From Thiotrichales bacterium (GTDB lineage: Bacteria > Pseudomonadota > Gammaproteobacteria > J044), in contig JANTGN010000012.1 of assembly GCA_024762895.1 (NCBI GenBank), positions 1 to 24,469 of the forward strand: a stretch of 24,469 bases of DNA. Direction: 5' to 3'. Each line of letters opens with the position of its first letter. Within the stretch, counting starts at the first letter, position 1. Shown one piece after another: positions 1 to 7,398 of the stretch. Below the pieces are notes generated by a model. The model was not told the DNA's origin. It saw only the letters and a list, made by a program, of their open reading frames with translations, and ran no database searches. The translations under genes were made by a program, and so were the position numbers.

Positions 1-605
1 TTGGTTGCTAACCTGCGTCGTGATTCCTCGTCCAGCGCATCAATGTGATCATTGAAATAAGCGACCAGGACGTCACGATAATCTTGCCGGGCCTGCAAGG
101 ACCCCAGTGAATTGATTTCCAGGCGAACATCCTTGAGGCCCAGCTGTTTCCATAACCGTGCCGTCATTGCGATCAGTTCCACATCGATATCCGGGCCATG
201 AAAACCAAAGGTCTCTACGCCTACCTGATGGAACTGACGATAGCGTCCTTTCTGTGGTCGTTCATGACGGAACATGGGGCCGATATACCACAGACGTTGC
301 TGCTGATTATGGAATAACCCATGTTCCAGACCAGCACGCACACAACTGGCCGTGCCTTCCGGTCTCAGGGTGAGGCTATCACCATTCCTGTCTTCGAAGG
401 TGTACATCTCCTTCTCGACGATATCGGTTACTTCACCAATAGATCGTGAAAACAATTCTGTCTTTTCAACGATGGGCATACGAATTTCTGAATAGCCATA
501 GGCCGTCAGTAAGGTACGTATTACTGATTCGAGATACTGCCAGTGTGGTGTATGCTCCGGCAGGATATCGTGCATGCCACGTATGGATTGAATTCTATTA
601 GACAT
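1..605 (-). CDS. hisS: Histidyl-tRNA synthetase, N-terminal 201 residues (3' part beyond the window)
   Basis: Class II aminoacyl-tRNA synthetase that charges tRNA-His in the cytoplasm. The frame opens at the ATG at 605 with MSNRIQSIRGMHDILPEH, the typical HisS start with its RGMxDILP block, and stays open to base 1. Class II motif 2 is visible as PMFRHERPQKGRYRQFHQ near residues 110-127, preceded by the RPEGTAS block near residues 82-88 that lines the ATP and histidine site. About half of a usual 420-residue HisS is present; the truncation comes only from the window edge. It lies 4 nt downstream of the rodZ stop, so it is very probably cotranscribed with pilW and rodZ. The usual intervening gene ispG is not here. 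Identification is secure. Confidence 0.96.
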   Translation of the reverse strand, partial: MSNRIQSIRGMHDILPEHTPHWQYLESVIRTLLTAYGYSEIRMPIVEKTELFSRSIGEVTDIVEKEMYTFEDRNGDSLTLRPEGTASCVRAGLEHGLFHNQQQRLWYIGPMFRHERPQKGRYRQFHQVGVETFGFHGPDIDVELIAMTARLWKQLGLKDVRLEINSLGSLQARQDYRDVLVAYFNDHIDALDEESRRRLAT

Positions 606-609
606 CTAA

Positions 610-1533
610 CTACTGTGCTTTCAGGGTAAAGCGGGAGGTTGAATCTCTACGCGTAAATGGAGCCGGGTCAAATGATTGGTTGTTTATCTGTATGGCGACA
701 CCCTGGGTGTTACCCAGAAAAACAGAAAATGGCGCGCTACCCACCAACTCACGAACCGTTCCTTTCTTGAACAGGCCACGAAGCACCTGCACACCATTGG
801 AATCGACTATCTCGACCCAGGAATCATTATTAAAGGTAAGTTTAACCCGGTCCTGCCCTTCTGCCACCACACCGGCAAGGCTAAAGTCCCCAAGGGACTC
901 ATCATCGGCAACCGACAGTGCGCCTTCAACAAGCTCTTGCTCGGTGACCGGTTCCTCGATCGCAACATCAGAATGCTCAGCAACCGCTACTGACTCCTCG
1001 TTTACGGGCGCAGCATCCACCGACTCACTGTCTGATAGTGGTACCAGTGGCTCCGACTGCTCCTCGCTACTGCTAATTTCTGAATGAGGGCTTGTATCAG
1101 CGGGTTCTTCCATGCTGGCCACTAGCACTTCTTCCTGGGCCTCATCCTTATGACCATTGCCTTCCGTGAGTAGCCAGGTAACCAGCAGGCCAAAAATAAC
1201 CAGAGCCACAACCAGCGTAACATGTCTGAACTGACGCCCCTGGGCAACTTCATGCCTGGCAGGCTCGTTGATTTCCCATTCGGGCTCGTTATGATCCTGC
1301 TGGTCATATATTTCCAACAAGTCTTCGGGAGTTAACGATAGTAGCCGTGCATAGGACCGGATGTATCCTCGAACATAGGTAGGCTCGGGCAGTTCATCAA
1401 AGGTCTCCGATTCCAGGGCCTTTATAACCGAAAGATCCAGGAGCAGTGCCTTGGCCACATCATTCTGGCTGAGACCCGCCTGTTCGCGGGACTCGACTAG
1501 ACGAGCTCCAAGACCGACTTGGCTATCACTCAC
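610..1533 (-). CDS. rodZ: RodZ-like cell-shape protein (HTH, one membrane span, periplasmic domain)
   Basis: RodZ links MreB filaments to the elongasome and helps keep rod shape. The 307-residue protein has an N-terminal Xre/HTH_25-type domain (about residues 8-75, including LPEPTYVRGYIRSYARLL), one transmembrane helix at about 104-122 and an acidic, Ser/Glu-rich linker to about residue 210. A C-terminal beta domain of DUF4115 type follows at about 220-295 and contains SWVEIVDSNGVQVLRGLFKKG. Together these predict a bitopic inner-membrane protein with cytoplasmic N terminus. The start is a GTG at 1533, preceded by a GTGAGG Shine-Dalgarno about 7 nt upstream. The gene follows pilW after 9 nt and precedes hisS by 4 nt, so it sits inside an operon. 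Sequence similarity is strongest in the HTH domain; family assignment is confident. Confidence 0.93.
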   Translation of the reverse strand: MSDSQVGLGARLVESREQAGLSQNDVAKALLLDLSVIKALESETFDELPEPTYVRGYIRSYARLLSLTPEDLLEIYDQQDHNEPEWEINEPARHEVAQGRQFRHVTLVVALVIFGLLVTWLLTEGNGHKDEAQEEVLVASMEEPADTSPHSEISSSEEQSEPLVPLSDSESVDAAPVNEESVAVAEHSDVAIEEPVTEQELVEGALSVADDESLGDFSLAGVVAEGQDRVKLTFNNDSWVEIVDSNGVQVLRGLFKKGTVRELVGSAPFSVFLGNTQGVAIQINNQSFDPAPFTRRDSTSRFTLKAQ

Positions 1534-1542
1534 GTAAAAACC

Positions 1543-2292
1543 TCACTTCCGATCATAAATCAGAGACAATTGAGAAGCCTCTTTTGAATCCGGAAAATTC
1601 TTCAGCAACTTTTCAGCGCAGCGATTCGCTTCGATGCTATTCTCAAGTTCCAGCTCCACCTGGTAACAAAGCCATAACGTGGGTGGTGCATCACCTGCTA
1701 TGGCCTTTAGTCGCTGTAGATAGGCACGCGTACCCATGTAATTCTGATTCAGATAGGTCAGGCGTGCCATATGATATAAGGCCTGAGGAAAATACTTGTC
1801 GAGCTCCAGCGCCTTACGATAATAACCTTCTGCCCGAACCAGATCTCCGCTTTTTAGATAGCAATTTCCAATATTATCAGCCGCGTACTGGGGTGTTTTG
1901 TACAGTGGATTTTCCATGGCCTGGAGGAACTGTTGTACACCTTCCTCATAACGAGCATTCTGACAGAGGTATCCACCATAGTTGTTTCGAAGCTCTGGAT
2001 TTTCAGGATCCAGTTTGATGGCCGTACGAAAATACTGGTCCGCCTTTTCCGGCTCATCGATTTTTTGCAACAACAGGGCATAGGCCATATTGGCCAGAGA
2101 AGACTTGGGATTTTGTTTCAGGGCCTTTTCAAGTTTTTCCTTGGCTGAATTCAGATCATTGGAACGCAGATAGGCAAGCCCCAGGGTCGTGTTGATCTGC
2201 GATGCCTCTACGTTCTGCTCGGTCTGTTGCCCTGAGCTGCAGGCCGACAGGAATATCAGGAAAAACAACCCCGACCATAACAATTTCTTCAT
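1543..2292 (-). CDS. pilW: Type IV pilus biogenesis/stability lipoprotein PilW (PilF), TPR protein
   Basis: Outer-membrane lipoprotein that acts as pilotin for the PilQ secretin or stabilises type IV pili (PilF in Pseudomonas, PilW in Neisseria). The N terminus is a type II signal peptide: MKKLL, a hydrophobic stretch, then the lipobox LSAC with the lipidated Cys at position 18. The rest is a run of tetratricopeptide repeats (about residues 35-245), seen as repeated A-A-L-x-L-D-P patterns such as YFRTAIKLDPENPELRNNYG and YYRKALELDKYFPQALYHMA. Length 249 is typical. The ATG overlaps the rlmN stop as ATGA, implying translational coupling. The order rlmN-pilW-rodZ is the conserved gammaproteobacterial one. 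No other pilus gene is nearby, which is normal for this locus. Confidence 0.92.
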   Translation of the reverse strand: MKKLLWSGLFFLIFLSACSSGQQTEQNVEASQINTTLGLAYLRSNDLNSAKEKLEKALKQNPKSSLANMAYALLLQKIDEPEKADQYFRTAIKLDPENPELRNNYGGYLCQNARYEEGVQQFLQAMENPLYKTPQYAADNIGNCYLKSGDLVRAEGYYRKALELDKYFPQALYHMARLTYLNQNYMGTRAYLQRLKAIAGDAPPTLWLCYQVELELENSIEANRCAEKLLKNFPDSKEASQLSLIYDRK

Positions 2293-3398
2293 GAATGCAC
2301 CCTTTGTTCTATGCGCGCGAAATGAACGTCTCGACGACTCCGGTCCTGCACCTTACCAGCCAGCTGGCCGCAGGCTGCATCGATGTCATCACCCCGCGTA
2401 CGTCGGGTAACCGTTATAACACCGGCCTTATGCAGGATTTCACGAAACCGATCAATGGTCTTGCCCGAAGAACGCTGATAGCGAGTCTCGGGAAAGGGAT
2501 TAAATGGGATCAGGTTGACCTTTGCGGCCTTATCCCTGAGCAAACGCGCGAGTTGCCGCGCATGTTCTGGGGAATCATTGACCCCATCCAGCATCACGTA
2601 CTCATAGGTGATACGTGACCGATAGGGCTTACCATGCAGATATCGCTCACAGGCGGCTATCAGCTCTTTAACTGGATACTTCCTGTTCAGGGGAACCAGT
2701 TGATCACGCAATGCATCATTCGGTGCATGCAGGGAGACCGCAAGACTGACATCGATATCTTTTGCCAGACGATCCATGGCGGGAATCACACCCGAGGTGC
2801 TAAGGGTCACGCGACGTTTACTCAGACCATAGGCATTATCATCCAGCATGATGCGCATGGCTTCGACGACATTGTCATAGTTTAGCAGAGGTTCCCCCAT
2901 TCCCATCAGTACCACGTTAGTAATGACGCGATCGGTAGTGGGATCAGGCTGCAGGGCCTTGCGGGCCACCCAGAGCTGACTGATGATTTCATCGCTGGTT
3001 AAATTTCGATTAAACCCCTGACGGGCGGTGGAACAGAAGGTGCAATCGAGCGCACAACCTACCTGAGATGAAATGCACAACGTACCTCGGTCATCCTCAG
3101 GGATGAAGACGGTTTCTATACAGTTACCATCATCGAGACGTACCAGCCATTTTTGCGTTCCGTCATCGCTACTCTGTTCCATCGCGAGCTCAGGCGTCCT
3201 GATCTCGGCCTCATGTTCAAGCTTTTCACGCAGAGCCTTACTCAGATCCGTCATCTCCTGGAACTGATTGACACCACGCTGGTGTATCCATTTCATGACC
3301 TGAGAAGCACGAAAGGCCTTCTCCCCCATCTCGAGAAAGAAGGCCTCCATATTTTCCCGGCTCAGACCGAGGAGATTAGTTTTCGTGCTCCTGGTCAC
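2289..3398 (-). CDS. rlmN: Dual-specificity 23S rRNA (A2503-C2) / tRNA (A37-C2) methyltransferase RlmN
   Basis: Radical-SAM enzyme that methylates C2 of adenosine 2503 in 23S rRNA and A37 in a subset of tRNAs. The [4Fe-4S] motif CxxxCxxC is Cys115-Cys119-Cys122 (GCALDCTFCSTARQGFNRNL). The two methyl-transfer cysteines of the family correspond to Cys108 and to Cys343 in DDIDAACGQLAG. The GEPLLNYDNV segment is the SAM-binding GEP block. I place the start at the GTG at 3398, giving 369 residues that begin MTRSTKTNLLGLSREN, matching where E. coli RlmN homology begins. The frame is open 47 codons further upstream, but that part overlaps the ndk C terminus in another frame and has no family similarity. 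No clear Shine-Dalgarno precedes the GTG; it lies 4 nt after the ndk stop, so reinitiation after ndk is likely. As an Fe-S client it sits fittingly beside isc. Confidence 0.95.
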   Translation of the reverse strand: MTRSTKTNLLGLSRENMEAFFLEMGEKAFRASQVMKWIHQRGVNQFQEMTDLSKALREKLEHEAEIRTPELAMEQSSDDGTQKWLVRLDDGNCIETVFIPEDDRGTLCISSQVGCALDCTFCSTARQGFNRNLTSDEIISQLWVARKALQPDPTTDRVITNVVLMGMGEPLLNYDNVVEAMRIMLDDNAYGLSKRRVTLSTSGVIPAMDRLAKDIDVSLAVSLHAPNDALRDQLVPLNRKYPVKELIAACERYLHGKPYRSRITYEYVMLDGVNDSPEHARQLARLLRDKAAKVNLIPFNPFPETRYQRSSGKTIDRFREILHKAGVITVTRRTRGDDIDAACGQLAGKVQDRSRRDVHFARIEQRVHS

Positions 3399-3402
3399 TG
3401 GC

Positions 3403-3834
3403 TTATCGAGTGCGTGGGCACAACTCCAGGGTACTGAAGAAATAAGCAATCTCGATCGCAGCATTCTCCGGGCTATCGGATCCATGCACCGCATTTTCAT
3501 CAATGGTCTCGGCGAAATCGGCACGGATGGTGCCGGCATCGGCCTCGGCAGGATTGGTCGCCCCCATCAGTTCGCGATTTTTAACAACGGCATTTTCACC
3601 TTCAAGGACCTGGATCATGACAGGACCCGAGGTCATGAAGGCAACCAGGTCGTTGAAGAAGGGACGCTCTTTGTGTACCGCATAAAAGCCTTCCGCCTGT
3701 GCCTGGCTCAGATGCATCATCTTGGCTGCAACGACCTTCAGGCCCGCTTCTTCAAAACGACTGTAGATCTTGCCGATCACATTCTTGCCGACGGCATCGG
3801 GCTTGATGATGGAAATGGTGCGTTCTAACGCCAT
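3403..3834 (-). CDS. ndk: Nucleoside diphosphate kinase
   Basis: Transfers the gamma phosphate from ATP to nucleoside diphosphates through a phosphohistidine, balancing NTP and dNTP pools in the cytoplasm. The 143-residue protein begins MALERTISIIKPDAVGKN and ends CPRTR, colinear without gaps with E. coli Ndk. The active-site His is His117 in ENAVHGSDSPE. The start is the ATG at 3834, with a CGGAGA Shine-Dalgarno at 3841-3846; an upstream in-frame extension to 3933 lies in the untranslated leader and is not family-like. A predicted promoter (3949-3977) and a striking stem-loop (3866-3927) precede it, so it can be transcribed apart from isc. rlmN follows after 4 nt. Confidence 0.97.
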   Translation of the reverse strand: MALERTISIIKPDAVGKNVIGKIYSRFEEAGLKVVAAKMMHLSQAQAEGFYAVHKERPFFNDLVAFMTSGPVMIQVLEGENAVVKNRELMGATNPAEADAGTIRADFAETIDENAVHGSDSPENAAIEIAYFFSTLELCPRTR

Positions 3835-3865
3835 TGCTAGTCTCCGGTATGTTCTAGATAGTACA

Positions 3866-3927
3866 AACCCGCACCTTTCCCGCAATATTGGCCCCCATCG
3901 GAACGTATTACAGGAAAAACGCGGGTT
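3866..3927 (-). promoter_or_regulatory. Long stem-loop in the ndk 5' leader
   Basis: The segments 3866-3887 and 3906-3927 form an inverted repeat of 22 positions with an 18-nt loop. Seventeen positions are Watson-Crick pairs. The other five are all G.U wobbles in the minus-strand (ndk-sense) RNA but A-C mismatches in plus-strand RNA. Two further G.U pairs could extend the base. The stem begins roughly 15 nt after the predicted ndk start site and ends about 20 nt before the Shine-Dalgarno. No U tract follows it in the ndk direction, so it is not a canonical terminator. Function is unknown; a 5' stabilising hairpin, a protein or RNase III site, or a regulatory leader are possible. Confidence 0.7.
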
Positions 3928-3948
3928 CAGCAAAAAAATCAGTCGGTT

Positions 3949-3977
3949 ATTTTACCCTGCGACACCACGACAGGCAA
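3949..3977 (-). promoter_or_regulatory. Predicted sigma70 promoter for ndk-rlmN
   Basis: On the minus strand a TTGCCT -35 box (3972-3977) and a TAAAAT -10 box (3949-3954) are separated by 17 nt. Transcription would begin near A3943, giving a leader of about 110 nt that contains a U7 run near its 5' end and the stem-loop. Assignment is by consensus only. Confidence 0.45.
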
Positions 3978-4010
3978 TGAAGTCGATCACAGCAAGTAGA
4001 TGCAGAGAGG

Positions 4011-4211
4011 CTACTCGCGCTCCTCGATCCAGTGCATCTGAATGGCCTCCAGGATGCGCTCGCCAGAATGCTCCGGCTCATCATCAAACTCATCCAGTGC
4101 AATCACCCACTGACGCAGGTCGACAAAATTCACCCGCGCAGGGTCGATATCGGGGTGGACCTCATCCAGGGCTATGGCAATTTCCAGGCTGTCAGTCCAT
4201 TTCAGGCTCAT
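4011..4211 (-). CDS. iscX: Fe-S cluster assembly protein IscX
   Basis: Small acidic protein of the isc operon that binds IscS and iron and is thought to modulate or donate iron to cluster assembly. The 66-residue sequence starts MSLKWTDSLEIAIALDE and carries the family blocks D-hP-D-DP, VNFVDLRQWVIALDEFDD and a C-terminal EAIQMHWIEERE. Acidic residues that form the iron and IscS-binding face are conserved. A GGGGAGA Shine-Dalgarno lies just upstream of the ATG at 4211, 12 nt after fdx. It is the last gene of the operon. The 176 nt from its stop to ndk hold only the ndk promoter and leader, with no clear terminator for isc. Confidence 0.93.
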   Translation of the reverse strand: MSLKWTDSLEIAIALDEVHPDIDPARVNFVDLRQWVIALDEFDDEPEHSGERILEAIQMHWIEERE

Positions 4212-4223
4212 GCTCTTTCTCCC

Positions 4224-4562
4224 CTAATGATGCTCAGAAACCATGTTGATGGTGTATTTGGGTATCTCTACGACGATATCTTCATCACCAACCTCCGCCT
4301 GACAGCTAAGGCGCGAATCAGGCTCAAGGCCCCAGGCCTTGTCCAGCAGATCATCCTCATCCTCGGTAGATTCTTCAATGGAATCAAAACCTTCACGAAC
4401 ATACACGTGACAGGTGGTACAGGCACAGGACTTTTCGCAGGCGTGTTCTATCTCAATCCCGTTCTTCAACGCGGCATCACAAATGGTGGTGCCAGGTTCG
4501 GCATCAAAAACGGCCCCATCGGGGCAAAGCTCTTCGTGAGGAAGAAAAATTATCTGTGGCAT
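4224..4562 (-). CDS. fdx: ISC-type [2Fe-2S] ferredoxin
   Basis: Adrenodoxin-like [2Fe-2S] ferredoxin that supplies electrons to IscS/IscU during cluster assembly. The 112-residue protein has cluster ligands Cys42, Cys48, Cys51 and Cys87 (motif CEKSCACTTCHVYV, then LSC), with the extra Cys46 that is common in ISC ferredoxins. The acidic helix ESTEDEDDLLDKA is the interaction surface with IscS. It starts with ATG at 4562, 10 nt downstream of the hscA stop, and is followed by iscX. Length and ligand spacing equal those of E. coli Fdx. Confidence 0.96.
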   Translation of the reverse strand: MPQIIFLPHEELCPDGAVFDAEPGTTICDAALKNGIEIEHACEKSCACTTCHVYVREGFDSIEESTEDEDDLLDKAWGLEPDSRLSCQAEVGDEDIVVEIPKYTINMVSEHH

Positions 4563-4572
4563 GGAGTAACCC

Positions 4573-6447
4573 TTATTCGAACTCTTCGACCTTATGTCCC
4601 GCCATCATTGACTGGACACTCTTATTCATACGACGTGCAACATACTCCTCACTGGCGGACTCTACTGCCTTTATGGCCTCCTTGATAGCCCCAATATCGC
4701 TACCATTACGCCGCTCAATCAGGTTATCCCGTGCAGATTCAATTAATCCACGCTCGTCAGTACTCAGCAACTCGCCGCCATCCTTGTGTAATGCCGCCTG
4801 AATCGCCTCGATGACGCGATCAGCCTCTACCTGTTGTTCCCGCAGTGCACGGGCCTGCATATCGTCACGCGCATGAGCCATCGAATCCATTAGCATATGC
4901 TCAATCTCAGAATCCGTCAGGCCGTAAGAAGGTTTGACCTCCACATTAGCCGATACACCACTCGTCTCCTCCCGAGCCTCGACATTGAGTAAACCATCGG
5001 CATCGACCTGGAAGGTGACACGAATACGCGCGGCCCCTGCCACCATGGGGGGTATTTCGCGCAGGGTAAACCGGGCCAGGGAACGGCATTCATCCACAAC
5101 CTCCCGCTCCCCCTGCACCACATGAATACTCATGGCTGTCTGACCGTCCTTAAAGGTGGTGAACTCCTGGGCACGCGCCACGGGTATGGTGGTATTACGA
5201 GGGATGATTTTCTCGGTCAGCCCGCCCATGGTCTCGATACCCAGCGACAGGGGAATGACGTCCAGGAGTAACATCTCCTCATCGGGTTTGTTGCCTGCCA
5301 GGATATCTGCCTGGATAGCCGCACCGATGGCGACGACCTGATCGGGATCAATATCCACCAGGGCTGGCCTGCCAAAAAACTCGCTGATACGTTCACGTAC
5401 TCGTGGTACGCGTGTCGATCCCCCCACCATGACGACATCCAGCACCTCGCCTGCCGTTACGTCAGCATCCCGCAGTGCCCTGCGACAGGCCATGACCGTC
5501 TTGTTAATCAGTGGATCGATTAATTTATTCAGCTGTTCGCGACTGACCGATAACTCACGGCGTTCGCCATCGGCCAACTCCACGCTGATCCGTGTTTCCA
5601 GACTATCACTCAGGGCCAGTTTGGCCTCATGCGCCGCATTAAGAATACGTCGCATTAATTTGGGATCCGAGGTGTCAGTAACCCCCAGTTGCTCGATCAT
5701 CCACTCAGCCAGGGCATGATCAAAGTCATCCCCCCCCAGGGCGCTATCACCACCGGTGGACAGTACCTCAAAGACGCCTTTGTTGAGTCTCAGGATTGAG
5801 ATATCAAAGGTCCCGCCACCCAGGTCATACACAGCAACTATGCCTTCAGCCCCCTTATCCAGGCCATAGGCTACTGCGGCTGCCGTCGGCTCATTGAGTA
5901 GCCTGAAGACGTTCAGTCCAGCCAGGGTGGCCGCATCCTTGGTCGCCTGTCGTTGTGCATCATCAAAATAGGCAGGCACGGTTATTACGACACCGGACAG
6001 GTCACCACCGAGGCTGTCTTCTGCGCGTTGTTTGAGAACCCTGAGGATATCTGCCGAGACCTGCATGGCAGTAAAATCACCCGCTGCCGTGTGAATACGC
6101 GGAACTGTATTCTCTTCATCAACAAAGTGGTAAGGCATACGTCCAGCCAGGGTTGTCACATCTTCCCTGCCGCGTCCCATGAGCCGTTTGATCGAAGCGA
6201 TGGTGTTGTACGGATCATCAGCGGCTGCCTGCCTGGCCCTGGAACCCACAATGGCCTCTCCACTAGACAGGTAGCGAACGACAGAAGGCAGTAGGTAGTC
6301 TCCCTCGGCATCTGTCAGTGTAGCCGGAACGCCACTACGTACGGTGGCCACCAGGGAATTAGTGGTACCCAGGTCGATACCTGCTGCCAGCCTGTGCTCA
6401 TGAGGCTTGGTGGACATTCCAGGTTCGGAGATCTGTAACAAGGCCAT
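4573..6447 (-). CDS. hscA: Fe-S cluster assembly Hsp70 chaperone HscA
   Basis: Specialised Hsp70 that, with HscB and ATP, binds the LPPVK motif of IscU and drives cluster transfer to apoproteins. Of 624 residues, the N-terminal ATPase domain (about 20-390) shows AAGIDLGTTNSLVATV, the VYDLGGGTFDISIL phosphate-2 motif and the VVMVGGSTRVPRVRE adenosine motif. The substrate-binding beta domain (about 400-515) contains VIPLSLGIETMGGL and IPRNTTIPVARAQEFTTFKDGQTAMSIHVVQGE, here described by its ends, and a helical lid follows. The N terminus MALLQISEPGMS is the HscA-specific one and fixes the start at 6447. It lies 43 nt downstream of hscB across a perfect palindrome. It is clearly HscA rather than DnaK. 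Confidence 0.97.
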   Translation of the reverse strand: MALLQISEPGMSTKPHEHRLAAGIDLGTTNSLVATVRSGVPATLTDAEGDYLLPSVVRYLSSGEAIVGSRARQAAADDPYNTIASIKRLMGRGREDVTTLAGRMPYHFVDEENTVPRIHTAAGDFTAMQVSADILRVLKQRAEDSLGGDLSGVVITVPAYFDDAQRQATKDAATLAGLNVFRLLNEPTAAAVAYGLDKGAEGIVAVYDLGGGTFDISILRLNKGVFEVLSTGGDSALGGDDFDHALAEWMIEQLGVTDTSDPKLMRRILNAAHEAKLALSDSLETRISVELADGERRELSVSREQLNKLIDPLINKTVMACRRALRDADVTAGEVLDVVMVGGSTRVPRVRERISEFFGRPALVDIDPDQVVAIGAAIQADILAGNKPDEEMLLLDVIPLSLGIETMGGLTEKIIPRNTTIPVARAQEFTTFKDGQTAMSIHVVQGEREVVDECRSLARFTLREIPPMVAGAARIRVTFQVDADGLLNVEAREETSGVSANVEVKPSYGLTDSEIEHMLMDSMAHARDDMQARALREQQVEADRVIEAIQAALHKDGGELLSTDERGLIESARDNLIERRNGSDIGAIKEAIKAVESASEEYVARRMNKSVQSMMAGHKVEEFE

Positions 6448-6474
6448 AGGATTAAATCCGGTAATCAGAACGAA

Positions 6475-6494
6475 GTGAATGCCCGGGCATTCAC
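6475..6494. repeat. Perfect 20-bp palindrome at the hscB-hscA junction
   Basis: The sequence GTGAATGCCCGGGCATTCAC is identical to its own reverse complement over all 20 bases. In RNA it forms an 8-bp stem closed by a CCGG tetraloop. It contains the hscB stop codon (6491-6493) and lies 27 nt before the hscA start, beyond the hscA ribosome-binding region. It could act as an mRNA processing or stability hairpin, or as a dyad protein site. No U tract follows, so termination is unlikely. Confidence 0.75.
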
Positions 6495-7039
6495 ATCAGG
6501 GACTCTTCAAGCTGCTCTTCTTTTCGCCTTAACTCATCAAACAGACGATTAAAAAACTGCATCTTTAAAACCGTTTGTCGCGCAGTAGCGAGGTCTTTCT
6601 GCTCAAAGGCAGCCGCAAACTGGCTGCGGAGATCATGATTCCATGAACGAATGTCAGCGGCCACTCGATCCAGTGCAGACAATGGGTCAGCTTCAGACTC
6701 TATTTGCTCCAGTTGTTCGCGTAATTCGATTTGCTGCATAAGAAAATCAGGATCTGAGGACATATCCTTGTCCGCATCGATATCTATACCTTTGAGCTGC
6801 AGTAAATAGCGTGCACGACTGAGGGGGTCTTTAAGGGTCTCATAGGCCTCATTGATCCAGGAGGCGCCCTGAACCGATAACCGGCGCTCCTGCTCACTGG
6901 AACTGGCATAACGATCGGGATGCAATTCGGTCTGCATCGCTCGGTAGCGATCAGCCATTATCGCTGTATCTACTTCGAAGGATTCAGGCAGACCAAACAG
7001 CTCGAAATAGCTCCTGGAGAAATCGAGATCGATAGCCAT
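6491..7039 (-). CDS. hscB: Fe-S cluster assembly co-chaperone HscB
   Basis: J-domain cochaperone that delivers IscU to HscA and stimulates its ATPase. The 182-residue protein has the HscB-type J domain at residues 1-75, with HPD in MQTELHPDRYASSSEQE, and starts with DFSRSYFELFGLPESFEVD. A C-terminal three-helix domain that binds IscU follows, with LMQQIELREQLEQIESEADP near residues 100-119. Start ATG is at 7039, 8 nt after the iscA stop. The stop codon lies in a perfect palindrome. Length and architecture are standard for the family. Confidence 0.95.
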   Translation of the reverse strand: MAIDLDFSRSYFELFGLPESFEVDTAIMADRYRAMQTELHPDRYASSSEQERRLSVQGASWINEAYETLKDPLSRARYLLQLKGIDIDADKDMSSDPDFLMQQIELREQLEQIESEADPLSALDRVAADIRSWNHDLRSQFAAAFEQKDLATARQTVLKMQFFNRLFDELRRKEEQLEESLM

Positions 7040-7047
7040 TGTAATGA

Positions 7048-7371
7048 TTAGACCGTAAAGCTCTCACCACAGCCACAACGATCTTTCTCATTGGGATTGC
7101 TGAATTTAAAGCCCTCATTGAGGCCTTCTTTAGCAAAATCAATCTCGGTACCATCCAGATAAACAAGGCTCTTAGGATCAATGATGACCTTGATACCGCG
7201 GTCTTCAAAGACCTCGTCACCCTCTTCCAGCTCATCAACGAACTCCATGACATAGGCCATTCCTGAGCATCCGGAGGTCTTCACAGCCAGGCGCAGGCCG
7301 ATGCCCTTGCCACGCTGATCCAGAAACCCCTGGATATGGTTAGCAGCTTTTTCTGTCAAAGAGATGGCCAT
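7048..7371 (-). CDS. iscA: A-type Fe-S carrier IscA
   Basis: Carrier that binds iron or [2Fe-2S]/[4Fe-4S] clusters and passes them to targets. The 107-residue protein keeps the three A-type cysteines at positions 35, 99 and 101 (SGCSGMAYVMEF and RCGCGESFTV). It starts at the ATG at 7371; a TTG just before it is in frame but is not family-like, and the chosen start gives exactly the E. coli length. It sits 27 nt after iscU and 8 nt before hscB, in the middle of the isc operon. Confidence 0.96.
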   Translation of the reverse strand: MAISLTEKAANHIQGFLDQRGKGIGLRLAVKTSGCSGMAYVMEFVDELEEGDEVFEDRGIKVIIDPKSLVYLDGTEIDFAKEGLNEGFKFSNPNEKDRCGCGESFTV

Positions 7372-7398
7372 CAATAAACTCCGTCAATTCGTATCGGT

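Noticed and set aside
680..1087. Open frame of 135 codons on the plus strand across rodZ
   Set aside because: Low-complexity Ser/Thr-rich shadow of the acidic rodZ linker; no promoter or family similarity. The other long antisense frames (for example in hscA, secD, rmuC and malQ) are shadows of the same sort.
3399..3539. Longer rlmN frame starting at 3539
   Set aside because: The extra 47 codons overlap the conserved ndk C terminus in another frame and have no RlmN similarity; the GTG at 3398 fits the family start.
3835..3933. Longer ndk frame starting at 3933
   Set aside because: The added residues are not part of the Ndk family, and the stretch contains the leader stem-loop and the Shine-Dalgarno of the 3834 start.
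7372..7374. TTG start for iscA one codon upstream
   Set aside because: The ATG at 7371 gives the exact family length and the normal MAISLTEKA start.
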